DNA of 39,434 bases from Lactobacillus taiwanensis DSM 21401. GTDB taxonomy: Bacteria; Bacillota; Bacilli; Lactobacillales; Lactobacillaceae. The stretch spans positions 1-39,434 of the forward strand of contig NZ_AYZG01000019.1 of the NCBI RefSeq assembly GCF_001436695.1, read 5' to 3'. Below are positions 25,528 through 34,272 of the stretch, in pieces (position 1 is the first letter of the stretch; each line of letters begins with the position of its first letter). The notes below the pieces were generated by a model. It was given only the letters and a program-made list of their open reading frames with translations, was not told where the DNA came from and searched no databases. The position numbers and the translations under genes are program-made.

Positions 25528-27942
25528 TTAACGAACTTTAATCTTTAGACTTTCTTTCAGAGCTGCCTCAACTTTTTCCATTGCTTTAGCTACTACTTCA
25601 TCAGTCAAAGTATCTTTCTCATTCAAGAAAGTTAATGAATAGGAAATTGACTTATGTCCCGATTCAATTTGACTACCTGAGTAAACATCAATTACTCGAA
25701 TATCATGAAGATATTTTCCACCATTTAATTTAATTTGAGCTTCAATTTTGGCATTAGTTATTGCATTTGGTACTAATAATGATAAATCACGCTCAATTGC
25801 TGGGAACTTAGGTGCGGCTTTAGCTTTCATTCCCTTATCAAGCATTGAAGTAATAAGATCTAAATCAATTTCATAAACATAAATCTCGCTACCGCGTAAA
25901 GCTTTATCAAGAGTAGTTACAGTATGAGCCAACATCCCGATCAAACCGACATATTGATCTTTAATGTAAATACCAGCAGTTCTAGTTGGGTGCATACCGC
26001 CAATAACTTCTGCACGATACTCTACATCTGCATCTTTTATGCCAAGAGCTCTGAATAAGTTAGTCAATTGACCTTTTACAAAGTAAAAATCAATCTTTTG
26101 ATCTAAATGTTGCCAATTAGCTGATAAAGTATGACCCGAATAAAGAGCAGCTAAATGTTCATGTTCATTAAAACTATTGTTTTCATGATCATAAACTCGG
26201 CCTTGCTCGAATAAGGCTAATTCCTTTTGTTTACGTGCCATGTTGTAGCTTGCCGCGTCAACTAAACCAGTTATTAAGTTTTCTCGCATAGTTGAACGAC
26301 TTGAATTTAATGGCCATTGCACTTCTACAACTGACTTTGGATCCTTAGTAAAGGAAATTGCTTTTTCTGGAGAGGTTAATGAATAAGAAATTGCTTCCAT
26401 TAATCCTTGTCCTTGCACAATATCCTTGATTCTGCGCATTGCTGTTTCTTTTTCTGAATAACCGCCATGAGTTTCGGCTAAAAGAGGCTGAGTAGACTTC
26501 AAGTTATCATAACCATAAATTCTACCAACTTCTTCCACTAAGTCAGCTGGAATAGAAATATCCCATCTTCTATTAGGGACAGTAACAATTAATTCGTCTT
26601 CAGATCCACCAGCGGTAAAGCCTAGACGATCAAAAATCTTTTTCATTTCAACTCTGGTCAATTCTGTTCCTAACACCTTATTAATGTAAGAAACTGTGGT
26701 TTTAACCACTGAAGGATTTCTTTGAACATCAGTTGCTTTAATTTCGCCTTCGTTAACTGTAGCAGCTGCATCATTACGTAATAATAAGGCTGCCATATCT
26801 AAAGCTTTTTGAGTATTATCCCAATTAACACCCTTCTCAAAACGACTAGATGCTTCAGTTCTATTAGCATGGCGTAATGCTGATTGTCTAACGCTAGTTC
26901 CGTCAAAAATAGCAGATTCTAAAATCACATCTGTAGTACTATCTTCTACTTCTGAATTCTTTCCGCCCATTACTCCAGCCATCATTACCGGTTTTTCACC
27001 ATCAGTAATAATAATATCGTTTGGATCTAATTCAACTTCTTTATCATTTAATAAAGTAAGTTTTTCACCTTTATTAGCTTTTCTAACTTCTAACTTACCA
27101 TCCTTAAATGTACGCGCATCATATGCATGTAGTGGCTGACCAGTTAAAAGCATAACGTAGTTAGTTACATCAACAACATTATTAATTGGCCGAATTCCTG
27201 CATTCCACAGACGTCTTTGCATCCATAATGGACTTTCACCAATTTTTACATTAGATACTTTTCTTAAATAGAATTTAGGTGCTAATTTTTCATCAACTTT
27301 AACATCTAATTCATCAGTCCAGTCGGGACCATCAGCTTTAAGAACCACTGGTTCAACTTTAGTTTTTTCATCAACAATTGCACCAACTTCGTAAGCTGCA
27401 CCTTCCATTGATAATGTATCAGCACGGTTTGGAGTAATATCAAAATCTAAAATGTAATCATTCATACCAAGTGCTTCATAAACATCTTCACCAGGTTTTA
27501 CATCAGAATCTTTAGGAAAAACAAAAATTCCATCAGCATATTTTGGTGGGACAACTTTGTCAGCAAAGCCAATTTCTTGAAGACCACAAATCATTCCATT
27601 TGATTTAATGCCGCGAATTTTTCCACGCTTAATCTTTTCATTGCCTGCAATACGCGCACCATGCAAAGCAACAATTACATCTTCACCAGCGGCAACATTA
27701 GGTGCTCCACAAACGATTTGAATTGGTTCATCTTCACCGACATCAACTTGGCATTTATGCAAGTGAGTTCCTTCAATATCTTCACATTCAATAACATGTC
27801 CAACTACTAATTTTTTCAAACCTTCTGCTGGATGAACTACTGATGCAATTTCTACACCAGTTCTAGTAATTTTTTCTCCTAAATCTTTAGGATCTTCACT
27901 TAAATTAAGAAAGTCTTTTAACCAGTTATATGAAACGAGCAT
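25528..27942 (-). CDS. pheT: Phenylalanyl-tRNA synthetase beta subunit
   Basis: The 804-residue beta subunit pairs with PheS in the alpha2beta2 enzyme that charges tRNA-Phe. Domains in order: tRNA-binding OB fold (about 40-150, VVGHVIECEDIEGTHLHKCQVDVG), B3/B4 editing domain (about 210-390, RPINNVVDVTNYV and HANRTEASSRFEKGV), B5 (about 405-475), the synthetase-like core, and the C-terminal anticodon-binding FDX-ACB fold (KFPAIERDLSLLVP, then ESGHKSISYSLTF). AAGGAGG precedes the ATG, which overlaps the pheS stop by one base. Confidence 0.98.
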   Translation of the reverse strand: MLVSYNWLKDFLNLSEDPKDLGEKITRTGVEIASVVHPAEGLKKLVVGHVIECEDIEGTHLHKCQVDVGEDEPIQIVCGAPNVAAGEDVIVALHGARIAGNEKIKRGKIRGIKSNGMICGLQEIGFADKVVPPKYADGIFVFPKDSDVKPGEDVYEALGMNDYILDFDITPNRADTLSMEGAAYEVGAIVDEKTKVEPVVLKADGPDWTDELDVKVDEKLAPKFYLRKVSNVKIGESPLWMQRRLWNAGIRPINNVVDVTNYVMLLTGQPLHAYDARTFKDGKLEVRKANKGEKLTLLNDKEVELDPNDIIITDGEKPVMMAGVMGGKNSEVEDSTTDVILESAIFDGTSVRQSALRHANRTEASSRFEKGVNWDNTQKALDMAALLLRNDAAATVNEGEIKATDVQRNPSVVKTTVSYINKVLGTELTRVEMKKIFDRLGFTAGGSEDELIVTVPNRRWDISIPADLVEEVGRIYGYDNLKSTQPLLAETHGGYSEKETAMRRIKDIVQGQGLMEAISYSLTSPEKAISFTKDPKSVVEVQWPLNSSRSTMRENLITGLVDAASYNMARKQKELALFEQGRVYDHENNSFNEHEHLAALYSGHTLSANWQHLDQKIDFYFVKGQLTNLFRALGIKDADVEYRAEVIGGMHPTRTAGIYIKDQYVGLIGMLAHTVTTLDKALRGSEIYVYEIDLDLITSMLDKGMKAKAAPKFPAIERDLSLLVPNAITNAKIEAQIKLNGGKYLHDIRVIDVYSGSQIESGHKSISYSLTFLNEKDTLTDEVVAKAMEKVEAALKESLKIKVR

Positions 27943-28991
27943 TAATTTTCCTCCTTACGGAATTGTTCTAAGAAACGAACATCATTAGTGTAGAAATCAC
28001 GAATATCAGAAATGCCATACTTCAAAATAGCAAAACGGTCTAAACCTAAACCAAAGGCAAAGCCACCGTAAACTGTTGAATCAACACCTGCATTTTCTAA
28101 AACATTAGGGTGAACCATTCCTGCTCCCAATACTTCAATCCAACCAGTATACTTACAAATTGGACATCCCTTACCATTACAGTTGAAACACGAAACATCC
28201 ATTTCAACAGATGGTTCAGTAAATGGAAAGTAAGATGGACGAAGGCGAGTCTTACGATCTTGACCAAACACGTGCTTAGCAATCATCTCTAAAGTTCCCT
28301 TAAGGTCTGACATAGTAACATTTTTATCAACTACTAAACCTTCCATTTGTTGGAATTGGTGAGAGTGAGTTGCATCATCATCGTCTCTACGGTATACCTT
28401 ACCAGGACCCACCATCTTTAATGGCCCCTTAGAAAAATCATGCTTTTCTAAAACCCTAGCTTGATCTCCTGAAGTTTGAGTTCTAAGCAGATCTTCTTCA
28501 TCAATATAGAAAGTTGCTTGCATATCACGAGCTGGGTGATCCTTAGGTAAATTCATCATTTCAAAACAGTAATGATCAGTTTCAATCTCTGGACCTTGTA
28601 CTACTTCATAACCCATTCCAATGAAGTAGCTTTCTAAGTCGTCTAAAATAATATTGATTGGATGCTTTGAACCTAAATGTCCTTCACGACCAGGCAAAGT
28701 CACATCAATTTTTTCTTCTTCAAGTTTCTTAGCAATTACTGCTTGTAAGAAATGATCTTTTGCTTCATCCAATTGCTTTTGAAGAATATCACGAACTTGA
28801 TTTACTTCTTGACCAACCTTGGGTCTATTTTCTGGTGCAATATCTTTCATTGAGTGTAGGATTTCAGTTAATTCACCCTTACGCCCCATTAATTCAACTC
28901 TGATCTTATCAAGCATTTTTTGGTTTTCAGCTTGCTTAATTTGATCTAAACCTTCTTCTTTTAACTTATTTATTCTATCGAATAAGTCCAT
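27942..28991 (-). CDS. pheS: Phenylalanyl-tRNA synthetase alpha subunit
   Basis: The catalytic alpha subunit, 349 residues. An N-terminal coiled coil (about 1-85) precedes class II motif 1 ([20 protein letters not shown]), motif 2 ([20 protein letters not shown]) and motif 3 ([15 protein letters not shown]). A cysteine-rich insertion [16 protein letters not shown] around residue 270 looks like a metal-binding knuckle, as in other Firmicutes PheS. AAAGGA precedes the ATG. Expression is controlled by the T-box immediately upstream. Confidence 0.98.
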   Translation of the reverse strand: MDLFDRINKLKEEGLDQIKQAENQKMLDKIRVELMGRKGELTEILHSMKDIAPENRPKVGQEVNQVRDILQKQLDEAKDHFLQAVIAKKLEEEKIDVTLPGREGHLGSKHPINIILDDLESYFIGMGYEVVQGPEIETDHYCFEMMNLPKDHPARDMQATFYIDEEDLLRTQTSGDQARVLEKHDFSKGPLKMVGPGKVYRRDDDDATHSHQFQQMEGLVVDKNVTMSDLKGTLEMIAKHVFGQDRKTRLRPSYFPFTEPSVEMDVSCFNCNGKGCPICKYTGWIEVLGAGMVHPNVLENAGVDSTVYGGFAFGLGLDRFAILKYGISDIRDFYTNDVRFLEQFRKEEN

Positions 28992-29009
28992 CTCATTTTC
29001 CTTTCCAAC

Positions 29010-29225
29010 AAAAAAAGCTCCGTCCCAAAAGGGACGAAGCTTCGCGGTACCACCCTAGTTTGAACTAGCACAAATAAAGTGCGTATTCACACTCTTTTCT
29101 TGTAACGGTGAAATACCGGAATTGATTAGATTCTGCTCCTAAGATGAAATTCATGCTTCTATCCTAAGTTTCTTTCACCAATAAAACTCTCTCTAAAAAG
29201 ATATCCACACTACTAATCTTAATCA
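29010..29225 (-). ncRNA. T-box riboswitch, phenylalanine-specific
   Basis: This leader senses uncharged tRNA-Phe and controls pheST by antitermination. On the minus strand Stem I closes with GATTAG (29213-29218) against CTAATC (29124-29129). The specifier loop reads GAAT-TTC-A with TTC at 29146-29148, aligned by comparison with the glyQS leader, and GGTG...CATC...GGAGC forms the distal part. The T-box AGGGTGGTACCGCG is at 29043-29056. The terminator AAGCTTCGTCCC/GGGACGGAGCTT with a T run is at 29010-29042, ending about 20 bases before the pheS ATG. A TATACT -10 candidate is at 29234-29239. Confidence 0.95.
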
Positions 29226-29279
29226 TCGCATTTAGTATAATAGTATCTTAAAACTTTTTATTAAACTTTGCAATTATTC

Positions 29280-29636
29280 TTAGGCCCACTTATCAGCCCA
29301 ATTGTGAACCTGATCAAAAACAGGCTGTAAATCTGCACCCTTTTGAGTCAAAGTATAGCTAATAATACCACTCTTTTGATCTACAGTACGATTAACGATG
29401 CCCTCTTTTTCCAGTTCTTTTAATCGCTCAACTAAAACTCGATCAGAGCACTTACTAATGCAACGAGCTAGATCTTTAAATCGCATTGCATTAGTATCAC
29501 ATAACGAACTAATAATTAACCCATTCCATTTTTTACCAATAATTGCAAAAGCATCAATAAAATGCGAACACAGTGAATAATCTTCTGGATCTGGACAGTC
29601 AGTCATTTTAGGTTTGCTTTCAATTTCTTGGGACAT
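29280..29636 (-). CDS. HxlR family winged-helix transcriptional regulator
   Basis: A 118-residue DNA-binding protein with the HxlR layout: an N-terminal cysteine motif (Cys14 in DCPDPEDYSLC, plus Cys23), then GKKWNGLIISSL, RFKDLARCISKCSDRVLVERLKELEKEGIV as the recognition-helix region, and the wing SGIISYTLTQKG. Related regulators such as B. subtilis HypR and HxlR sense reactive electrophiles or aldehydes through such a cysteine. AGGAGG 7 bases upstream fixes the ATG at 29636; codons upstream would include the ribosome binding site. No target gene lies next to it, and it faces the same way as the T-box operon. Confidence 0.92.
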   Translation of the reverse strand: MSQEIESKPKMTDCPDPEDYSLCSHFIDAFAIIGKKWNGLIISSLCDTNAMRFKDLARCISKCSDRVLVERLKELEKEGIVNRTVDQKSGIISYTLTQKGADLQPVFDQVHNWADKWA

Positions 29637-29721
29637 ACATATTCCTCCTAAAAAATTAAAATTTTTCAATCATCTATACTAAAATTATAGTAATATTACT
29701 TACTAAAAACAAGCTATTCGC

Positions 29722-30483
29722 TTATGAAAAATGATAAATCATTATACCTGCTGCTACCGCTGCATTCAAGGATTCTGCCTTTCCTTTAATTGGAATATAA
29801 ATCTTCTTGTCTGCTGTATTAATTACTTCTGGACTAGCTCCATGTGCTTCATTTCCAATTACTAAAGCTAATTGAGGAACTGGAACGCAATTATTCAAAG
29901 ACTTAGCGGTCTTATCTAAAATACTTACGTAAATAGGAATTCCATTTTCTTTAAAACTACTAATGGATTCTAAGACTAGATTTTGAATAATTTGAATATG
30001 AAATTGGCTTCCTTGCATACTACGTTGAACTTTTGGATTATATAAGTCAACGCTTTCCTCAGATAAGACAACACCATCAAAACCAGCTGCATCAGCGGTA
30101 CGAATAATGGTACCAACATTTCCTGGATCAGTTAAATTATCTAAAACTACCCATTTTCCATATTCAAAACTAAAAGATTTAGGCTGATTGATTGGCAACA
30201 CCATAAAAATATCTTGACTATTTTTGGTACTACTTAAGTGCTCTGCAATAGCATCAGTAATTTGAATTACTTTATTATCCTTTAATTGATAATTAGGAGT
30301 AAGTTTGTTTAAAGCTGCTTGAGTACCTAAAATATATAAATAATTTTCATGATTTTTTAAGGCTTCTTCAACCAAGTGAAAGCCCTCAATTAAATATGTT
30401 TGGGTCTTTTTGCGATATTTTTTTTGTTCAAGTTTTCTAATACTTTTAATTGTAGGATTGCTTGCTGAATTAATTTCTATCAT
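29722..30483 (-). CDS. TrmH/SpoU family RNA 2'-O-methyltransferase
   Basis: A SAM-dependent, knotted RNA ribose methyltransferase of 253 residues. An N-terminal substrate-binding domain (INSASNPTIKSIRKLEQKKYRKK at 3-25) is followed by the SpoU domain with LDNLTDPGNVGTIIRTADAAGFDG near 134-157, VIGNEAHGAS near 209-218 and the C-terminal IPIKGKAESLNAAVAAGI. Length and N-terminus fit the YsgA/RlmB-like rRNA group; the exact site is unknown. It is divergent from acyP, an arrangement also seen in other lactobacilli and streptococci. Confidence 0.9.
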   Translation of the reverse strand: MIEINSASNPTIKSIRKLEQKKYRKKTQTYLIEGFHLVEEALKNHENYLYILGTQAALNKLTPNYQLKDNKVIQITDAIAEHLSSTKNSQDIFMVLPINQPKSFSFEYGKWVVLDNLTDPGNVGTIIRTADAAGFDGVVLSEESVDLYNPKVQRSMQGSQFHIQIIQNLVLESISSFKENGIPIYVSILDKTAKSLNNCVPVPQLALVIGNEAHGASPEVINTADKKIYIPIKGKAESLNAAVAAGIMIYHFS

Positions 30484-30533
30484 AAATTTATACTTCCTTC
30501 TAATTCTAATATTTTAAATTACTTGACTCAAAA

Positions 30534-30545
30534 TTAACATGTTAA
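30534..30545. promoter_or_regulatory. 12-base palindrome between divergent genes
   Basis: TTAACATGTTAA is a perfect palindrome midway between the SpoU-type methyltransferase gene and acyP, next to TTGACT at 30523-30528. It could be an operator, but AT-rich DNA produces such palindromes easily. Confidence 0.25.
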
Positions 30546-30582
30546 AATTTAAATTAGAATAAACAGAAAAGAGCGAATAATA

Positions 30583-30858
30583 ATGAAAACTGTCAAAATG
30601 AGAGTTACAGGACTTGTACAAGGTGTTGGTTTTAGATGGACTACACAAATGATTGCCCAAGAATTGGGTATTACTGGAACCGTTAAAAACAATCCCGATG
30701 GATCAGTCTCAATTGTCGCCCAAGGTGATGAACTCCCTTTAGAACATTTTATCAAAAAAATTAAAGCATCGCCTTCAGTTGCTAGTCATGTCGACCATGT
30801 TGATATAGATACAATTTTAGACGCAGAAAAATTCACTCGCTTTAGTGTGGTTTATTGA
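30583..30858 (+). CDS. acyP: Acylphosphatase
   Basis: A 91-residue enzyme that hydrolyses acyl phosphates such as acetyl phosphate. The signature VQGVGFR contains the phosphate-binding Arg18, and GTVKNNPDGSV contains the catalytic Asn36. The length is typical. It is divergent from the RNA methyltransferase gene and 63 bases upstream of yidC, a conserved neighbourhood, so acyP and yidC are likely cotranscribed. Confidence 0.95.
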   Translation: MKTVKMRVTGLVQGVGFRWTTQMIAQELGITGTVKNNPDGSVSIVAQGDELPLEHFIKKIKASPSVASHVDHVDIDTILDAEKFTRFSVVY

Positions 30859-30880
30859 TACTTTAACAAATAACTAGTAA

Positions 30881-30904
30881 ACTTTATTGCAGTAACAATA
30901 AAGT
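30881..30904 (+). repeat. Inverted repeat ahead of the yidC ribosome binding site
   Basis: ACTTTATTG (30881-30889) and CAATAAAGT (30896-30904) form a perfect 9-base stem with a 6-base loop. No T run follows; AGGAAAGG, the yidC ribosome binding site, begins inside and just after the right arm. Confidence 0.5.
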
Positions 30905-30921
30905 AGGAAAGGTTATAGTTA

Positions 30922-31905
30922 ATGAAATCGAAAACTAAATATTTTAGTCTATTTGCCATGCTAGGAACTCTTGCATTAATTCTAAGTGGTTGTGCCAATA
31001 ATGGACAAAGCATCTACCAAGCACCTACTAGTGGACCATATGCATGGGTTTTCAGCCTATTTGGTAAGCCAATTCAAAATATCATGCTTGCTGTTGAGCA
31101 TCAAATTGGTGGTACTAATGGAGCGGGTTGGGCAATTATTATTATTACTTTTGTTGTCCAATTAATCGTTATGCCTCTTCGTTTGTCATCTCAACGTAAG
31201 ATGACTACGCAACAAGAAAAAACTCAAAAGTTGCAACCGCAAATGAAGTTAATTCAAGAAGCACTTAAAAAGCCGGGGCTAACTCAACCTCAACAAATGC
31301 AAATCAGTCAACTTCAAATGCGAGTATACAAAGAAAATAACATGTCCATGATGGGTGGTATGGGATGCCTACCACTGCTTATCCAGCTTCCAATTATGAT
31401 GGGAATTTATCAAGCGGTAGCTTATTCTAAAGAATTGGCAGCCTCAAGCTTCTTTGGAATTTCACTTGGACAACGATCGATTATTTTGACTGTTATTGCA
31501 ACCTTGCTTTATATAATTCAAGGATATCTTTCAATGGTCGGAATACCTGAAGAACAAAAGAAGGCAATGCAGATGACATTAATTTTAAGTCCTGCAATGA
31601 CTTTCTTCATTAGTATTTCCGCTCCCGGTGCCCTAGCTCTTTACTTCTTAGTAGGTGGTTTTATTGCGATTTTGCAACAGTTAATTACTACTTTTATTAT
31701 TATGCCAAAAGTTAAAAAAGATGTTGCTAAAGAATTAAATGATCGGCCATTAAAGGTTGTAGTTACACAAGAAACGATCGATAATATTCTTAATACAAGT
31801 TCTTCATCATCAACTACTACTGAAGATACAAAAAACCTTCACCAAGATTTAAGAGCACGTAATGCAGGCAAGCAAAAACGTCCCAATAACTCTGATAAAG
31901 ATTAA
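30922..31905 (+). CDS. yidC: Membrane protein insertase YidC/SpoIIIJ family
   Basis: A 327-residue membrane insertase that integrates proteins with or without SecYEG. It has a lipoprotein signal peptide with the lipobox LILSGC (Cys24), then five predicted membrane segments. The family core includes GAGWAIIIITFVVQLIVMPLR with the conserved groove arginine, the GCLPLLIQLPIMMGIYQAV helix and PGALALYFLVGG. The C-terminal tail is basic and Ser/Thr-rich (KQKRPNNSDKD), as in ribosome-binding YidC2-like proteins. A second paralogue is normally encoded elsewhere in lactobacilli. AGGAAAGG precedes the ATG. Confidence 0.96.
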   Translation: MKSKTKYFSLFAMLGTLALILSGCANNGQSIYQAPTSGPYAWVFSLFGKPIQNIMLAVEHQIGGTNGAGWAIIIITFVVQLIVMPLRLSSQRKMTTQQEKTQKLQPQMKLIQEALKKPGLTQPQQMQISQLQMRVYKENNMSMMGGMGCLPLLIQLPIMMGIYQAVAYSKELAASSFFGISLGQRSIILTVIATLLYIIQGYLSMVGIPEEQKKAMQMTLILSPAMTFFISISAPGALALYFLVGGFIAILQQLITTFIIMPKVKKDVAKELNDRPLKVVVTQETIDNILNTSSSSSTTTEDTKNLHQDLRARNAGKQKRPNNSDKD

Positions 31906-31925
31906 TAACTATAGATAACACGACA

Positions 31926-31954
31926 AAAAGGGAATCCTAAACGGATTCCCTTTT
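31926..31954 (+). terminator. Bidirectional terminator between yidC and the sensor kinase
   Basis: AAAAGGGAATCC (31926-31937) pairs perfectly with GGATTCCCTTTT (31943-31954) around a 5-base loop. It ends both the rightward yidC unit and the leftward two-component operon. Confidence 0.9.
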
Positions 31955-31956
31955 AA

Positions 31957-33495
31957 TTATTTAACTAAATCAGACTTTAACAGTGGAAATTCAATCATAA
32001 ATTTGCTACCTGAGCCAAGTGTAGAACTTACACTAATTTTTCCATGATAGCTCTCTACCAATTTCTGAGCAATCGCTAAACCTAAACCATTGCCACCCTT
32101 TTCACGAGTTCTAGCCTTATCCACACGATAAAAGCGATTAAAAATCTTATCTTGTTCTTCAGGTGCAATTCCTTCACCAAAATCTTGAACAGAAATTTTA
32201 ACTTTATCTTCTTCAGTTGCTGCATCGACTATAATTTCTTTACGATCATTAGAATACTTAATTGCGTTGTCAATTAAAATAATTAAAATTTGCTCCAAAT
32301 GATTACGGTAAATTTTGACAATTGTATCAGGTTTCAAATCAGCATCATCATATGTAATAGTAAAGTCCTGATGAATCATTCTCATATCATTTACTGTTCG
32401 ATTAAGAACTTCATTGACATCCGTTGTTTTATCAGGATATTGTAAATCAACCTGCTCAGCTCTAGTTAAATCAAGCATTTCCTGGATTAAGTGTTTCATT
32501 CTCTTGCTTTCTTGAAGAGATGCTTGAATTGACTCTTCAAGTACTTGAGGATCATCTTTTCCCCAGCGCTCAAGCAAATTTAAGTGTCCTTCAATTACAG
32601 CTACAGGCGTACGTAATTCATGAGAAACATCCCCAACAAACTGTTTCTGCTGTTGCATATAGGCTTGCATTCGATCAAGCATTTCATTAAAAGAAGTCGC
32701 CAATTCTCCTAATTCATCATTTCGATGCAAATCAGGTACTCTTCGCTTATCTGTTGGATCTTTATTGATATCGTGAGAAATTTGTGACATTTTCTTAATT
32801 GGTCGTACGACACTATTAACAATCAAGTAAGACAAGCCAATAAAGATCACAATTGCAATAATTGATAGACTTATCATCCAAGTTCGAATCGACTTTAAAA
32901 CATGATTCTGCTGGTCCATTGAATTATCAACTACTAAATAACCCGTTAGACGATGTGTTTTATCAGAATAAATTTTCTGATAAATTTTCATATGGATTTT
33001 TCCACGAGTTGTAACGATTTTTAAAACATGATTTTCTGTTTTACTAAAGTTAGGCATCCCATTATCAGGAACATTACCATTACTAAAGACAACATCCCCC
33101 TCAGGATTATAAATCGTAATACTCGTATCACGATTAGATAAAGTTGCTAAAATATCGTCATTAAAGACATTCCCACCATCATTTGAAGTAATTGGCGTTT
33201 GTCCTTCTAAAATTCGATTAGTATTAGGTGAAAGTTGAGGAACAACATTTGAAATCTGCAAACTTGTTGGAATTTCAACTAATCTTCTCTGAAAGGTAGT
33301 AGCAACACTTTCAGTCAGATTTCTTTCCTGTGATACTATTTGTTGCTTAACTAAAGAATAAATTGCAATTGAAAATATAACAAAAGAGACCGTAATTGTC
33401 GCTGCTACTAAACTCACCCACTTAAAAGTTAGCGAGGACTTGAGGGTCTCTTTGGTTGACTTATTTTGTTTCTTCGCGTGCTTCATCATTTTCAT
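31957..33495 (-). CDS. Sensor histidine kinase, CovS/ArlS-like
   Basis: A 512-residue membrane kinase. Helices at about 27-49 and 207-229 flank an extracytoplasmic sensor region of about 155 residues; a HAMP domain follows (VNSVVRPIKKMSQI). The HisKA box FVGDVSHELRTP carries His292, and the ATPase domain has the N box ILIDNAIKYS, the G1 box DFGEGI and the G2 box GNGLGLAIAQ. The sensor resembles ArlS-type kinases; the signal is unknown. It overlaps the response regulator by 35 bases in another frame. Several ATGs (33495, 33489, 33486) are possible and no strong ribosome binding site decides between them, consistent with translational coupling. Confidence 0.92.
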   Translation of the reverse strand: MKMMKHAKKQNKSTKETLKSSLTFKWVSLVAATITVSFVIFSIAIYSLVKQQIVSQERNLTESVATTFQRRLVEIPTSLQISNVVPQLSPNTNRILEGQTPITSNDGGNVFNDDILATLSNRDTSITIYNPEGDVVFSNGNVPDNGMPNFSKTENHVLKIVTTRGKIHMKIYQKIYSDKTHRLTGYLVVDNSMDQQNHVLKSIRTWMISLSIIAIVIFIGLSYLIVNSVVRPIKKMSQISHDINKDPTDKRRVPDLHRNDELGELATSFNEMLDRMQAYMQQQKQFVGDVSHELRTPVAVIEGHLNLLERWGKDDPQVLEESIQASLQESKRMKHLIQEMLDLTRAEQVDLQYPDKTTDVNEVLNRTVNDMRMIHQDFTITYDDADLKPDTIVKIYRNHLEQILIILIDNAIKYSNDRKEIIVDAATEEDKVKISVQDFGEGIAPEEQDKIFNRFYRVDKARTREKGGNGLGLAIAQKLVESYHGKISVSSTLGSGSKFMIEFPLLKSDLVK

Positions 33496-34189
33496 CCGTT
33501 CTCACCATATAACCGGTACCACGAACAGTCTTGATGTATGATGGACGACCTGGTACATCGATTTTATTACGTAAATAACGCACATAAACTTCGACAACGT
33601 TAGTCTCAATCTTAGATTCGGGGCCCCAAATCTTATTCAAAAGTTGTTCTCTCGTAACAACATTATTTTTGTTTTCAATTAATGTCATTAACAAGTTATA
33701 TTCACGTTTAGTTAAATCAACTGTACTGTCACCACGATGAACAATTCGATTAGCAGTTTCAATAGTTAAATCATTAAAGTGAACAACTTTTTGGACACCC
33801 ATAGTGTCCCCCATAGCTCTCTTTTCAATTTGTACTCTTCTTAAAACGGCACGTAAACGAGCCAATAATTCTTCAATTGCAAAAGGCTTAACAATATAAT
33901 CATCAGCACCGTGATCTAAGCCAGAAACACGATCAATTACAGAATCTCTAGCAGTCATCATAATGATTGGAGTAGTCTTTTCTTGACGAACACGACGAGC
34001 AATTTCTAACCCGTTCAAGTCTGGCAACATCAAATCAAGTAGAATTGCGTCAAAGTCTTCGTTTAAAGCTAAATCCAATCCTTTCCGGCCGTTTCCTTCA
34101 ACTTGAGTTTCATACTTTTCATGTTTTAATTCTAGTTCTACAAAACGGGCAAGATTTTTTTCATCTTCAATAATCAGAATTTTACTCAT
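33461..34189 (-). CDS. OmpR-family response regulator, CovR/ArlR-like
   Basis: A 242-residue regulator with a receiver domain (phosphoacceptor Asp52 in LLDLMLPDLNG, acidic pocket EDE at 8-10, Lys in YIVKPFAIEELLAR) and a C-terminal winged helix (DLTKREYNLLMTL, VVEVYVRYLRNKID, IKTVRGTGYMV). The receiver closely follows streptococcal CovR and staphylococcal ArlR in its EDEKNLARFVELEL and DRVSGLDHGADDYIVKPF segments. ATG 34189 has GGAG 6 bases upstream; a GTG four codons earlier would overlap that site. These regulators usually control surface proteins and stress functions, but targets cannot be seen here. Confidence 0.93.
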   Translation of the reverse strand: MSKILIIEDEKNLARFVELELKHEKYETQVEGNGRKGLDLALNEDFDAILLDLMLPDLNGLEIARRVRQEKTTPIIMMTARDSVIDRVSGLDHGADDYIVKPFAIEELLARLRAVLRRVQIEKRAMGDTMGVQKVVHFNDLTIETANRIVHRGDSTVDLTKREYNLLMTLIENKNNVVTREQLLNKIWGPESKIETNVVEVYVRYLRNKIDVPGRPSYIKTVRGTGYMVRTDENDEAREETK

Positions 34190-34239
34190 TATTTTCTCCA
34201 CTACTATCTAATTTGGTTAAAAATTTTATTAATAAATTA

Positions 34240-34268
34240 ATATTAAATTTAAAGATACATTAATGCAA
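34240..34268 (-). promoter_or_regulatory. Promoter candidate for the two-component operon
   Basis: On the minus strand TTGCAT (34263-34268) is followed after 17 bases by TAATAT (34240-34245), about 50 bases upstream of the regulator ATG. The -35 box touches the region just before the yceD stop codon. Confidence 0.45.
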
Positions 34269-34272
34269 GAGA

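Noticed and set aside
28097-28292. Open frames in both directions inside pheS
   Set aside because: Both are shadows of the conserved pheS cysteine-knuckle region and have no start signals.
29280-34189. HxlR regulator and two-component system as part of an undescribed system
   Set aside because: Neighbouring genes are conserved housekeeping genes in a common order; nothing links the two regulators into one module.
34190-34272. Search for an rpmF remnant in the yceD-regulator gap
   Set aside because: The spacer is AT-rich without any L32-like coding trace and is explained by a promoter.
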